Below, one piece after another: positions 10,489 through 22,837 of a stretch of 64,000 nucleotides of DNA. Origin of the DNA: Ophiobolus disseminans. Its lineage: Eukaryota; Ascomycota; Dothideomycetes; Pleosporales; Phaeosphaeriaceae. The DNA lies in NCBI GenBank assembly GCA_010093685.1, contig MU006231.1, forward strand, positions 1,040,428 through 1,104,427. The letters run 5' to 3'. The translations under genes were made by a program, and so were the position numbers. The notes beneath the pieces are model-generated. The model was given only the letters and a program-made list of their open reading frames with translations. It was not told where the DNA came from and made no database searches. The number at the start of each line of letters is the position of its first letter. Position 1 is the stretch's first letter.

Positions 10489-13400
10489 ATGGACAACTAG
10501 GATGGAAAGGCTACCGACGAGACAGCAGAAGAAAACAGGATTCAACAACTCTTTGACCAGGCAGTTATAGCAAAAGGAAAGATTGACGGAAGTTCCAGTA
10601 ATTACACTCAGCTACACCGTAAAAAAATTGTAAGACTGTACGAGGAGGCCCTTGCACTAGCAGAAAATAATCCGGACAATGACGGTTCAGCCATTGTAGA
10701 GATCAAGAAACTACTAATGGAAAGCTTGCAAGATGCCGGCGAAATAAGCAAAGCCATCATGCATGGCAAGCAGATTCTCTCCTCGTATGAGAACAAACAT
10801 GGTACAAAAAGTCAGGTAACCGTCGATGCCCAGAGGCGTTTGGCTGGTTGCTACGCTGAAAACGAACAGCACGAGGAAGCAATCAGACTGGTCGAGCAAG
10901 TAATGAAGACGACTGTTGATGATCCTCCACCGATCATTTGCCAAGATCGGTCAAATCTCGCAGGTGCTTTGCTCGCGTCTGGGAGAGATTGCGACATTGA
11001 ACGATCTATAAGTCTCAGTATCGAGACCTTACATGTAGTTGAAAGAACATTCGGCGACAGCCATTTCGAAGCTTGTACAATACGAAGTCAGTTGGCTACA
11101 GGGGGCTGTCCAAGCTTTCCAAGCACAAAGAAGCGGCTTCATACTACGAGTCCACAATCAAGACTCTGACCCAATCCGAGGGTGCAATACATACGGCATG
11201 GCCAGCTTCGGAGCGCCAGAAATGCTTAGAGGATGCGAGAACCTCTTTGGTAGAAGAAGGAAAAAAGGAAGCTCAAAAGGCTGGAAAGGCAGAACGCGTA
11301 GGAAAGGGTGTGACCAGAACAGAAAAAGAAGCCACAATAACACGAAAAGATGACATGAAAGAGACCTTAAAATTCCAGGTCAATGAGCCCCAAAGTGAAG
11401 TCGGTATGCCCCCACCAGTGAAGCTGTCGGCTAGCTCAAGATCATGTGCGACGTTAGCCACCGGTCCCGACGCGGGCGATCGAGAAAGTGCTACATTAAG
11501 AGGTCGGAGGCATAGCACAGACATACACCGAACTGATTTAGAGAATACGTTGACCACAGGATTGCAAGCGCGTCCGCGTTCGGTGTCGCACATGCCTGGT
11601 CACATGATAGAGATCGTGGAGCGTCTAGGCAGAGTAGAGTCCGAGGTCAGTCGCCATATTCAGTCGAGGACTGCAAAGGATCATCAAAGGACGGCATCGT
11701 ACCCAAACGCGCGGATCCACCCAGCAACTTTACGAAACCAAAGCGGGTTGATTCAGCCGTCGTAGCCGAGTCGGGTTTCACTATCGCAGGGGTAGGTTTG
11801 CAGGAGGGATATAGAGCGAAGAAGTGTGCATCAACAGATGCGGAAGTGGGCACGACCGTTGCCAGCCCAAACATAAGCCTGGCTGAGGATACTCCGCATT
11901 GCGTATCAGAAGTTCCGAAGCAGAGCTCGAATAGAAGAGACATGGCCGTAACCTCCAGTCTTGAGCATCTCGCCATGAAAGATACGGCTACTGTCCCAGC
12001 AAGGTCGAATTTGGAGTGTGTTGAGTGGAGAGGTCGGTTGCGAAGGCCGGGCTTGAGAGACCACGAGGATAAAGAAGAAGAAGAAGCACAAATGCCCAAT
12101 GTCCTGGGCGAAATGGCCCCCTCCCTGCTGAACTCAAGCCAAGGAACAGTCGACCCTACGAAAGGAGTACCAATGATACGCGTGCACTCGAGTGACACGG
12201 AAGAGGACAAGACAATGCCCGGACAATGGCCGCGAGAATCGCGAAGAAGAGCTCAATTCCTAGTACCAAGACCAGGTAGACTGCTCGATCCTGCAGCTTC
12301 AGTCGTGAAACAAAGAAGAGCATCTTGCGCAAATCCTCCTCAGGAAGCCAAGAGTTGTACACTTTCAGAGTAGGTTTTTAGATCAATCCTAATGCATTTC
12401 GAGATACTGACATATTGTAGCGCCACAATAGCCACCGATAGCTGGTTCGATGATTTGAGGCTGGAAGTCCATGCAATGCTAAACAAACACGAGGGTGACG
12501 ACCATATGCCAAGAAGATCCGAGCGGCGCGTCAGGATCGCTATCATCGACAGCGGCGTTGCGAAGAGCCCTGCGAACGGTCCCGTGCCAGTGCTCATGAA
12601 GAGTCCTCGGTTCAAGAAAGGCCTACAACTGATCCGTCCTTGCCGTGGAATGACGATTCCACGGGACATGGAACACATGCTGCAGGCCTGATATATATGG
12701 TGTGCCCTTATGCCGACATTTACGTCTATCGAGTCGTGAATGATGACGAACCAATCAAAAGAGCATATGTTGCGCAAGGGCTTGAGCACGCCATAGACGT
12801 CAGAAAAGTAGATATCGTGAGCATGAGCTTTGGATGGAAAGACAATAGCGATGAGCAGCTCCGTGCGGGAATCGATCGTGCGCAAACAAGCAACGTTCTG
12901 CCCTTTGCGGCAACCTCAAACGGGGAAACCGGCCAGGACGGGCATTGCACATCCAGCTCGTACCCAATTTTTTTTTTGGCATAAATGCTGCGGATGTCCA
13001 TGGCAAACCGTCAGGCTTCAATCCGGTGGACCATAGCAGGGTGCAAAGGCTGATAGCGCTCGGAGAAATGGTCAAATTGGCCTTTCCGTTACACCTTCCG
13101 ACAGCGGAATCAGAGGCAGGGTTGAAAGGACTGAGCGGAACATCGACTGCTACCCCAATCGCAGCGGGTATCGCGGGCCTGATACTCGAGTTTGCACGGC
13201 AACTTCCGCTTTCCACTGAACCTGCCATAGAGTCGTACCTCAAGTCCATCGACGGGATGAAGGTAGTATTGACCGAAAGCTGCTCTCGAAGAGGCTCCGA
13301 AGGATCAGAGTTTAGTTACATCAACCCAGGGTTGCTGTTCCACTACGACGAGGATAATGATGACGGTGGCGACTGGGCTGATGTATCGTCTCCCAGGTAT

Positions 13401-13607
13401 GAGACTGCACAGTCCATCGTGAGGGCGTTGAGGTTGCAGTTCGGACGGACCATTGGGCGGGAAATGATGTTGGCCGTGGATCTCCACCGGGTCGAAGAGA
13501 AATTGCGTAGGCTGCGGTTATGTGATGCAAAGAGTAAGGAAGACACTGAGGCACTGAAGAGAAGCGGAAGCGCGACCAAGGCGCAGGTTAGTGCTTGTCT
13601 TTCGTAA
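10489..13607 (+). pseudogene. TPR-repeat plus subtilisin-like (S8) protease, frame broken
   Basis: From ATG at 10489 the frame meets TAG at 10498 (codon 4), then stays open into TPR-like helices (10501-11160, with pairs such as EEAIRLVEQV and KHKEAASYYES). A long charged, disordered linker follows to about 12369. After an intron at 12370-12420 the S8 catalytic set appears in order: Asp in RIAIIDSGV (near 12545), His in STGHGTHAAGL (near 12665), Ser in GLSGTSTATPIAAG (near 13145). The frame must slip at about 11101-11105 (G5 run), between 11600 and 11765, near 12610-12630, and at 12968-12977 (T10 run). Each slip is what a single missing base would give. It is either a decaying gene or a good gene with sequencing deletions. 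TPR before S8 is not the usual secreted-subtilisin layout, and no signal peptide is seen, so an intracellular signalling protease is likely. Confidence 0.7.
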
Positions 13608-13688
13608 GCAAATTTTGTTGTGATCTCAGAACGTAGAACCCAGCAAATTCCGTGAGCCATCAGTATTTGAATGTTCATTCAACTCGAC

Positions 13689-15737
13689 TCAAAAAATTGA
13701 CGATCTCACAAACACCGGCATATCCTCCAGCGGACACCCAACACTAACATACCCACCTTCATCCCACACCTCCTCACCTCCCATCCTCTTCCACCTCTCC
13801 CCAGCCCCCAATCTCGGAAGATAAACCCTCATCTCCGTCCTCCCCTCCTCCAGCACCGGGCAGCAAAGATACTTATCCCCAAACATATACTGCGTCTCCA
13901 CCTCCCAACACACCTCATCATGCGGAAAAACATAAAACAGCGTCCTCATAACTGGGGCACCCTTCTTATGCGCCTCCTGCATAAGCCTCCTCGTATACGG
14001 CCTCAACTCCTCCCGTAGCTGCATGTACTTTTTGCAAATCTCATACACCTCCGGCCCATACGACCAGACCTCGTTGTCCGCACCGCTGCGACACGACGCA
14101 CCCCCCGTAGTGCCGTGCTTAGCTTGTCGCGGCTCGCGGTCCCCGTGTAGCCTCATGACGGGGCAAAACGCGCCCCACTGGAACCAGCGCACAAACAGTT
14201 CGCGGAACTGGTGATCCTGAGGGTCGCCGCCGTGGAAGCCGCCAATGTCGGTTGTCCACCAGGGAAGGCCGCATAGGCCCATGGACAGGCCGGCGGAGAG
14301 CTGGTTGCGGAAACTAGACCACGATGATGCGATGTCGCCGCTCCAGACGAGGGCGCCGTATTTTTGACTGCCGGCCCAGGCGCAGCGGACGAGGTTGACG
14401 ATGTTGGTTTGGCCTGCTTCGGTCATGCCTTCGTAGAATGCGCGCGAGTATTCGCGGGGGAAGATGTTGCCAATGGCGACGTTGGGCCCGAGGTGGTATC
14501 GGTAGTTTTCGAAGTCGTAGACTGAGTATTCTGGTTCCGCTTCGTCGAGCCAGAAGGTTTTGATGCCCTTGGTGTAGTAGTTCTTCTTAGCTTTGCCCCA
14601 TACATATTTCCGTGCTGCTGGGTTCGTTGGATCGAAGTGCACTGTGAGACCCTGGAAGGTCATAGCGATTCGTTCGCCGCGCTCGGTTCGTATCAAGTAC
14701 CCCTTCTCGAGCATTTCTGCGTAGTTTTCAGATTTGCGGTCCACGGTAGGCCAGATTGATACCATGAGCTCTATGCCCAGATCGTGAAGCTCTTTGACCA
14801 TGGCATCTATATGAAAACACGTTAGCACTCAACTCAGAACTCAGCTAGTTCCAGGGTTACCTGGATCCGGCCAATACGTCTCGTCAAACTTCCAATCTCC
14901 CTGCTTAGGCCAATGAAAAAAGTCAATCACAATCAGATCAATCGGCAACTCCCGCCGCCTATATTCCCTCGCAACGCTTAGCAGCTCCTCCTGAGTTTGG
15001 TATCGTAACTTGCACTGCCAGAATCCCAAACCGTATTCCGGCATCATAGGCACCTTCCCCGTAGCCTCCGCATACGCCTCCACAATCTGCGCAGGCGTAT
15101 CACCCGCCACCACCCAGTAGTCCAGTGCCTTCGTCGAAAGCGCTTCGAAGCTCATAATGTTCTTGCCTAGAACAGCGGACCCGATAGATGGACTATTCCA
15201 TAACAGACCATATCCCCGCGAGGACACGGCAAAAGGCACGCTAGCCTGTGAATTGCGATGGGCCAGCTCGACTTGGGTGCCCTTGATATCCAGATACGGC
15301 TGCTGATACTGGCCCATACCATAGATTTTCTCTTTCGGGTCGAGACTCTCGAACCGGGCTGTGAGACGGTAGTCTCCGCCAATGATGGGCTTAAATTCCC
15401 GGGCCTCAATTTCAAGGGCGCTGCACGTGGGATCTGTGGGGTCGCGGCGATGGCGCGTGAATTCTTCGAGGAGTGTCTTTCCGTTGGCGTTGTAGATGGT
15501 CAGTTTTCCACGATTGGTGACTGTGGCTTTGATGCCGTTGTTGATTAACGTGGCTGATGCTTGATCGATCTGGATGTCTGCTTTTGTGTGTACTGGCTTG
15601 AGCAAGGCCCAGTTTTCGTTGGGCATGCAGCTCGTTTTGGTAGCACGCACGCGTATGGCATTGTGGCCCCATGCTTCGATCCAGAGCTTCTCCGCATCGT
15701 ATGTGTAGACGAGACGTCCATCTTCGTTGCAGAACAT
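13689..15737 (-). CDS. GH31 alpha-xylosidase/alpha-glucosidase-like glycosidase
   Basis: Exons 15737-14861 and 14806-13689 around a 54-nt intron give 664 aa. Family GH31 is shown by the nucleophile motif KTFWLDEAEPEY (Asp380), the acid/base in LVWSGDIASSW (Asp450), the LPWWTTDIGGF block, and IDLIVIDFFHWP in the barrel. The N-terminal beta domain includes KIYGMGQYQ. There is no signal peptide, so it resembles intracellular YicI-type alpha-xylosidases that release xylose from xyloglucan fragments. Substrate choice between xylosidase and glucosidase is inference. All key residues are present. Confidence 0.88.
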
Positions 15738-16043
15738 GACTGGAAGCCGTGTGTTATTCTCTCAAAGATGAACTATTTCCCTATGCATATACTTCCAAAG
15801 CGGGGGAGAAGCTCCCGAGGTTGCTCTACCCCACCAGCGTCTGCGGCATGTCATTACACCGTCCCGAATACTCCGACACCAAGAACTCCATATTGTTCCG
15901 TGTCGAACGCTGTTGTTATATTAGGACTCGGACGCGGACTCGTGAGAATGTGTCGCTATCTTGCGTCTGGTGAAATGAAATCTGTTCTTCTCATGGACGT
16001 AATTGATTCAAGGTAAAACATACCAACAAACAATACACCCATC
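15738..16043. other. GH31 promoter and PAP2 3' flank
   Basis: The 306 bp upstream of the GH31 start also flank the stop of... the GH31 gene's right-hand neighbour, the minus-strand PAP2 gene ending at 16044. No further feature seen. Confidence 0.35.
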
Positions 16044-17158
16044 TTACCGCCTCACCCTCTCCTCCTCCTCATCCCCACTGATATCTTCTAGCTCGAACTC
16101 CCCCGCGCCCCTCAGTGCCTCCTCATCATCTTTCACCCTTCTAAACCCCTTCACCCCGGCCTCATCCATCGGATTTGCAAACGGACTTGCACAATTCCTG
16201 TTCCTCAGCGCAGGGTAGTACCGCCTGTATGTATAATGCGCCACCGCCATGCCCAGGACGCTGCCCACCGTAACATCGTACACATCGTGCCTGTAGTCCT
16301 CGCAGCGGCTGATAGCTATCAGCGCTGCGCCTAGCAACGGCGCGAGCGCGAGAAGCACACGCGCAAGATCAGCGCGCGGGCGGTATACGTGGCATTGGCC
16401 TGCAATGAACAGGCTTAGGTATCCGAGCCCGCTGAAGGAGAAACTGCTGTGTCCGCTCGGGAAGCTGCGCCAGCCGTCGTGCAGCACGTGGTGGTCTGTC
16501 TCGGTGCAGACTTCGAAGGTTACGAGTTCGTGCGCGGGCGTGCCGGGCGCGGGTTTGCAGCGGGCGATGAGGTCTGGGCGGGGCCGGCCGACGGCGTTTT
16601 TGATCACGTCGGTTATGAAAAGCGTGAGGATCATGCTAATGAACCAGCCCAGAAGGGTGACGTGTGCTTTATGCGTCCCAGGACGAACAAGCAGTGCCCA
16701 GAGGATGAGCGTGCCGAGGGGCACGGCGCCGGCGTAGATGAAGAGCCATGCTGAAGCGTGGCGTCAGATGTGTGTGCTGTGAAATATATGTAGGTGGCAT
16801 GTGTACGTACATACAGGAACGCGCTCGACTTCGGCATGGGGGTAGCCAATTGCGAGGTTGTCGAGGAAGAACATGCGGTGAAAGGGTTCGGCGAGAAATT
16901 GTATCTGTGCCTTTGTTGTTAGGGTGACGATACGTCGGCTTCGGCTGCATGGGGCTCACCAGAATGTATCCTGTTATCAATATAGCAAGCCCGACATAAT
17001 CAGAAGCATAGGAGCGCTGCTCGCGGTATCAGCAGCTGCATCGGCACCAGAAAGCTGTTCTTTACCTGCCAGAAGCGCGCTGCAGCTCCAATGAAGCCGG
17101 GAGAGTTGATGACATCATGTGCAATACGCCTATGCGACGAGTTCGCACTGGCAGGCAT
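16044..17158 (-). CDS. PAP2-family lipid phosphate phosphatase
   Basis: Four exons (17158-17066, 17016-16960, 16904-16811, 16750-16044) with introns of 49, 55 and 60 nt give 316 aa. All three phosphatase signatures are intact: KNAVGRPRP (132-140), PSGH (179-182) and SRCEDYRHDVYD (229-240, nucleophile-assisting His236). Several hydrophobic helices fit the six-helix topology, and an acidic charged tail follows. It matches the Dpp1/Lpp1 group, which dephosphorylates diacylglycerol pyrophosphate, phosphatidate and lysophosphatidate in vacuolar or Golgi membranes. The start at 17158 is chosen because only this frame joins cleanly through all three introns. Confidence 0.88.
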
Positions 17159-17371
17159 ATTCGACTGTTATTGGAAAGAAAACCGCATTGTGGTGTGCCA
17201 AAGTCGGTCAGTCGAGCGTCACGGAGGTGTGGCATGAACTCCGCAAACATATGCAGGGGTACTGTATCCTGCGCTAACCAGTCACACCAAACTTCAAGCA
17301 TGCAATTCACCTGAGTCATTATCTCTTTCACAGACGCTCAAAATGTACTGTCAACGAACTGACCGCATTGA

Positions 17372-18745
17372 TCAATGCCACGCTTTCCTCCCTGTAATCC
17401 ACTTGAAATTCGCACACCACCCCTCCACTTCCCCTTGCTCAGCCCGCGCATTCCACTCTGCGATTTCCTGCTGCGCAATTGCTATTTGCGTCTCGATCTC
17501 TTCAAGCGTCCAAACCTTCTCTCTATCACCATATTTCCCCAACAGTCTCAGTGCGCTGGCCTCGAACATCTCCATCAGCACAACAAGCATGAGCTTTCCA
17601 ATCGACTTTTGCTTCTCGTCTCGTGGCCAAGGCCCGACGGGTACATTGACCTGTGTTGTCTGGATGTCGGTGAAACCTGCTTCTTCGAGATAGGATGCGT
17701 GCATGTAGAATGTCCCGATGGGTCTGCCCGACTTGAACGATGCCTCTATGGCGGAGGCGTATAGTCTGCGGAGTGTGGGCAGAGGCAGCTCAGTCTTGTT
17801 GCTGGACTTGGCTGGGCGCGGTATCTCACCGAGGTCGTAGTCTGCAATCTCTACCCAGCCCCCTGGAGACAGGCTTTTGAAGATCTCGGCATAAACCTCT
17901 TCCCAATGTGCGAACGCACCCTTCATGTTTCGAAGATGAATGAGCTCGAAAACATCGCTGAAATGCCAGCCTGGGGTTGGTTGTCCCACCAGAGTATATG
18001 GATCGGCCAATAGTGACTCGGAAGATGTGCCGGCTTGACTCAGACCACCGATCCCAGTCTGGGCTCTCGATCGCGTTGGCGAGTCGATGGGTTTGCGATT
18101 CGAGACATCGGTGAAGAAGTCGAACTGCTCCAATCTTGCCGTTAGAGTATCAAGATCTGGCTCTCTTCCCCAGACGTCCAAGTCGTCAATCTCCCAGATC
18201 ACTTTGGATTCGCCGAGCGTGGCCTCTGTTGTGTTCAAGTCCCATTCTGTCATGTCGATGCCAACAACTTCTGATCGCGGGTACTTCTGAGCCATGGCGA
18301 CAGCCCAGTGTCCAGGCCCTGTGCCCAGATCAAGTATTCTCCTGGTCGATGGAAGTATTCGTGTGGTCGTCAATTTCCCTTGAAGGGCGTGGAGGAAGAC
18401 TTGGTGCTGGAGCGACAGCAGATCTTGCTGCTTGAAGTCGTTATTTGGCAGGTACACGCACGGGAGGAAGTACGTGTCATTGCCATATGTGCGACCATTT
18501 TCGTGGACGTACTCCAAATCTTCTGACGCTAGAGTTCGTACTGATCGACTGAGGTGAAAGATGTCAGCAATCACTTCCCTCAATCCCTAGGAGTGGAGGA
18601 CATCTTTCAAGTACACAATGTGAGGAGCTGTAACCTACGTGGACTCGATTGATGATGAGCTACTCGAGTCAGCCCTCATCCGTTTAGGTGGAGAAGCTGT
18701 GAGAGCTGCTACCGAGCTCTCGGGTGGTGGCGCTTCCTCAACCAT
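17372..18745 (-). CDS. LaeA-like SAM-dependent methyltransferase
   Basis: Exons 18745-18639 and 18548-17372 with a 90-nt intron give 427 aa. A disordered Ser-rich start precedes the conserved entry LEYVHENGRTYGNDTYFLP. SAM motif I is RILDLGTGPGHWAVAMA (about residue 108), then EVVGIDMTEWDL. Further conserved blocks are FELIHLRNMKGAF and LSPGGWVEIADYD. This belongs to the large fungal family related to LaeA, the velvet-associated regulator of secondary metabolism, most of whose members have unknown substrates. A roughly 45-residue Ser-rich insertion lies between motif I and the HLRNM block. It is not necessarily the true LaeA ortholog. Confidence 0.82.
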
Positions 18746-20543
18746 GGTATCGGGAAAAGGTCTGAGGATTGCGTAAGGCCCTCAGTCAGTCGAGGCCAGT
18801 GGCAAACGGGCGAGCGTTAGTTGATATATTTGTGTCTAGTCGATTTGAGAATGCGTGCATCCATGTTGCTCAGGAAGAGCGCTGCTAAGGGTTGACGTTG
18901 TGGGTCCGTCAATGTAAGCGATGGTCGCTTGTGTCAAGCGGCGCCTGATATGCGGGAATAGAGCATTTGTAGAGTCTGGGGGCAGAAGGGATGGAAGCGC
19001 ATACACTAAGCGCAGACTGCTTCGATCGGTGACTTGGCTGCCAGAGAAAACCAAGTGGGCGAATCAGAGAATTGCTTATTCTCGGTGAGTAGGTTGGATA
19101 TTGGAAAAGGGCTGCAAGCAGTGATTAGAAACGTCGGTTGAGCAATAGCTAAGCAACAAGTCTCGACCGAGTCTTGAAACAGTTGAATGAGCAGTCAGAA
19201 TCTTGACCTACGATGGTTGCACTAAGCCGGGGTCTGCAACAATGCGCCCAAGCCTTGAAGCGCTGACAGGCCTGTCGTGAGAACTGATTCGGCAGCGTAG
19301 CCTAACACAAAGTTGCCGTCAAAGCCGTGTTGGATACGGAAAGCTGCAGATCAAGGACAAATTATTGTCTAGCATGTCCCAAGCCGAATTCAAAAGATGA
19401 CTCTAATGCATGTTCGGCGAAGTGATGGGGTACGGTGTTAAGGAGGGGCAGTCCGCTCAGGCCGCGAGTGAAATTGGGGTGGCATCGCGCCGCCCTAGCT
19501 CAGTAGCATACCACAGGTCGCGACGATGCTGCAGGCACATGCAGCGTCTGATTGCCTTGGCTAGTGATGATGCCAACTGGTTCGTGGAAAGATGCAAAAG
19601 TTCCGGAGCTGCAGCCATACTGTCGGATCAAGCAAGGCGGTTTCGCGCTGGGAACTAACGGATCGGCGCTCAACCATCCCGTCGGATCAGGAACGATAGA
19701 CGTAAGTGCGCGATCCAACGTACCCATCGCTCTGGTGATGGAAATCTACGAACATACTTCGCTCATTCCTCACGCCATGTCCTTGTCGACTGTGTGTGAG
19801 ACAAACTGCGGAGGGTATCTGGAATTGGAAGGTTGCCGGCTGGCTGCAGGAGATTGATGTAGTTGGTGTGGAGTCGTGCATGCGCAGTGTGAGCGTGCTG
19901 GTCGTTAGATCATCAGAGCTCGTGGGATCCGGCCTTAATCTTCAGCTGGATGTAACCACCGTCAGGATAGATCCCGCCGTCGCCGACGCCCTGTTGGGGG
20001 TTTCGTGTTTTCCTTGAAGGCCGGCGCTGTGCTGGTGACACATATCAGGTTGTCGCCACGATACACATTGCTCCAAGATAAAGGCAAGGGGCTGCCGAAG
20101 CCGAAGCCGCAGCCACCACCACCTCACCTTTGGAAGCCGGGGCAGTTGCTCTTCGCCGAACACATACATGCCCCCTAACCCGGTCAGGAATGAGGCGAGT
20201 GCTGATCATTGGTTACGCACAAGATACTTGAGCGCGGGGCGTTCCATCCGCTTCCGCGACACCAGGCAGGGACACGTCAGCGGGGCGAAGGACGCCGAAA
20301 GTAAGGTACCCGCAGGAAGCCGGACTAGGGTATGCCAGTCGAATGGGGTGAAAGGCGGAGAGGCGCATGTAATAGCAGAGGCAATATGTTAGGGGGAGAC
20401 GAAAGGGGGCACATAAGATAGGCCAAATATGAAGTCATTCTACCATTGGCGAGGCAGGTGGTATTGTGTCAAGAACTACTATCTACTAACACTCATCGAC
20501 ATAGTACTCTAAGAGCTGACTGTGGTCAAGTGCTCTCTTGCGC
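18746..20543. other. 1.8-kb intergenic region
   Basis: Holds the promoter of the methyltransferase (18.7 kb side) and the 3' flank of glycyl-tRNA synthetase. Frames of up to 101 codons occur on both strands but have no recognisable domains, no shared splice structure and low coherence, so I left them out. Confidence 0.45.
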
Positions 20544-22837
20544 TCAGTCGACTTCCTGGCCCTCGAATTTGGGCAGACGAGCAGCAACGTCTGACCACTT
20601 CTCCTTGCCACCCACGAGGCTAGAGATAGCCTTCGTGATATCATCTAAACTCGCGCGGACCTGCTCTGTGGAATCACGGTCACGCAGTGTAAAGGTGTTG
20701 TCCTTGACGGATTGGAAGTCAATGGTGATACCAAGTGGTGTACCGAGCTCGTCGTTACGCTGCGAGCAGGTTAGCAAGCTCCAAATATGCTTTTTACAAC
20801 CCGCTTACCGAGTAGCGCTTGCCGATCGAGGCACCAGAGTCGTCGACACGTGTAGAGATACCAAGTTCTTGGAGGCCGTCGCTGAGTGTTCGGACGAAGG
20901 GCTTGAAGTCGGCATGTGAGCTGAGAGGTACAATGAGGACCTTTGTTGGGGCGACAGTGGGAGGGAACGATAGCACACCACGAGCCTCGTCTTGCTCTCG
21001 TGTCCAGTAAAGATGCTCGCAAAGTGCCTGTCACTGTTAGAATCTTACACTTTAGCAGGGTGACTGAACATACGTAGAATATCCGACCAATGCCAAACGA
21101 CGGCTCGATAACGTTTGGTGTGTATTCCCGCACGTTCTCGACCCTCGTGCGCTTCTCGATGGTGATGAGCTCTTTGGGAACCTCGACCTTGCCATCGCCG
21201 ACACCAGGTACGTCGATGACGATCTTGCCCTCCTTGTCCAGATCTAGCGACAGCTTCTCGCGTAAGTCTTGTGACAGTGCCTCGATAGCCGCCTCTACGG
21301 TCTTGCCGTCCTTCTTGAACTTGGGGCCAAACTTCTTCTTGTCGAGATCGCATTGCCACTCCTCGACCTTGAGCGGCTCTTTTCTCGGCTCACGGACGAC
21401 TAGGGGCGCGCCAGTCTTCTTCATGTGCACTGTCAAGTCGTATGCGCTACGATCGGCGCAGCCGACGCATTCTATCCAGCCGAAAGATGTGAGTAGCTCG
21501 GCATCCCAACAATCTGCGGCATAATGTGCCATCTCGTTCGCCATGTGCTGTCGGAAGCGGATTTTCTTGGCATCGATGCCAATCTTCAGCAGGAATTGCT
21601 GGATGCGGGCAAGGAAATAGCCAAGAGTCTCGTTGTCTACGAGACCAGTCTCCACAGCGGTGCCGATCTTTGTGGTCTCGACTGTTGTTTTGCCAGATAG
21701 CTGGACTTCGCGATTGAGAAGCTCGAGCTCAACGTCCTTGACCTCGTCGAAGCGAGAGTGCTTCTTGCCGCCCTCGGGGTCGACAAAGTGTTCGATTTCG
21801 GCCATCAGGAACTCCCGCACTCGCAGGAGACCGGATCGTGGGGAGATTTCGTTTCGGAAAGACTTGCCGATGGAAGCGGAGGCGAAGGGCATCTGCTGCT
21901 GGTTGAACTCGAGCAGCTTCTGGAAATTGAGGAACTGGCCCTGGGCGGTTTCGGGGCGCAGGTAACCAGGCATGTTGGAGGAGGGACCGATGGATGTCTG
22001 GAACATGAGGTTGAAGGCGACAGGTGGCAGAAGCTCACCGTTGGTAGCAGGGTTCTTGATGTCGTACTTGTTCATGAGCAGACCGAGCTCCTCGCCGCCG
22101 TAGTTGTCGATCTTGGCCAGGACCTCTTCAATCTCTTGCACGAGGGCATCGTCAAGCTTGATAGCCTGGATGTTCTTGACCTTCTTCTTTTTCTTCTTGG
22201 GGTCCTCTTCTTCGACGTCGACCTTCTGGCCACGCGCCTCTTTGTTGCCCTTCAGTCTGGACTCGAGCACCTCCTCGACCAGATGGTCTGCGCGGAAGAT
22301 CTCGCCCGTCTTGGGGTCCTTGCACATCCAGTCGGCAAACTTGTCCACGTGGCCAGAGGTCTTGAGGACCTCGTGGGGGGTGAGCATGGTGCAGTCCACC
22401 TCGAGCATGTTCTCCTTGAGCACGAAGTGTTTCCGCCATATGTCGACAATGTTGTTTGTGAGGGCGCAGCCAGCGGGGCCATAGTCGTAGAGGCCCGAGA
22501 CACCGCCGTAGATGTCGAAGGCGGGGGTGTAAAAGAGTCGTCGCTATCAGATTCAGCATGACTGTGCATCGTCTCCATAAATTTTGTGAATGCACACCTT
22601 CATGAGCGACTCGAGCGAGGCCCGGTCAAAGGGCTTGCCCTTGAATGTCGTCATATCGCCGGCCATGACTACTTTTTCTTTCTTGCGAGTCGGGACCCGG
22701 AATCTCTGGAGGGCTGGTGTTGTCGCAAGGGCCCTGGTGGGGTGGATCAGGACAGGCGGGGTGCTAAAGTGCGCCCTGGCGGAGTGGAGTGAAGACAAGA
22801 AGCAATTGGCGCGCAACAATCGCGACAGCTGGCGCAT
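20544..22837 (-). CDS. GRS1: glycyl-tRNA synthetase, mitochondrial and cytosolic forms
   Basis: Exons 22837-22598, 22543-21074, 21027-20809 and 20759-20544 with introns of 54, 46 and 49 nt give 714 aa from the first ATG, or 657 aa from an in-frame ATG at 22666. Class II motifs are visible: FRNEISPRSGLLRVREF (motif 2), FGIGRIFY (motif 3) and YDYGPAGCALTNNI (motif 1 region), then an anticodon-binding domain (KVLIVPLSSHADFKPFV). A Lys-rich patch lies in the eukaryotic insertion. The 57 extra residues contain many Arg/Ser/Leu and almost no acidic residues, as in a mitochondrial presequence. Dual supply from one gene is known for this enzyme in eukaryotes. Confidence 0.93.

Noticed and set aside
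11647..12210. 187-codon minus-strand frame
   Set aside because: Antisense to the linker of the TPR-S8 gene; no independent evidence.
19410..20392. Cluster of short plus-strand frames
   Set aside because: No shared splice structure or family resemblance; treated as intergenic.
21758..22561. 267-codon plus-strand frame
   Set aside because: Antisense shadow of glycyl-tRNA synthetase produced by its codon bias.
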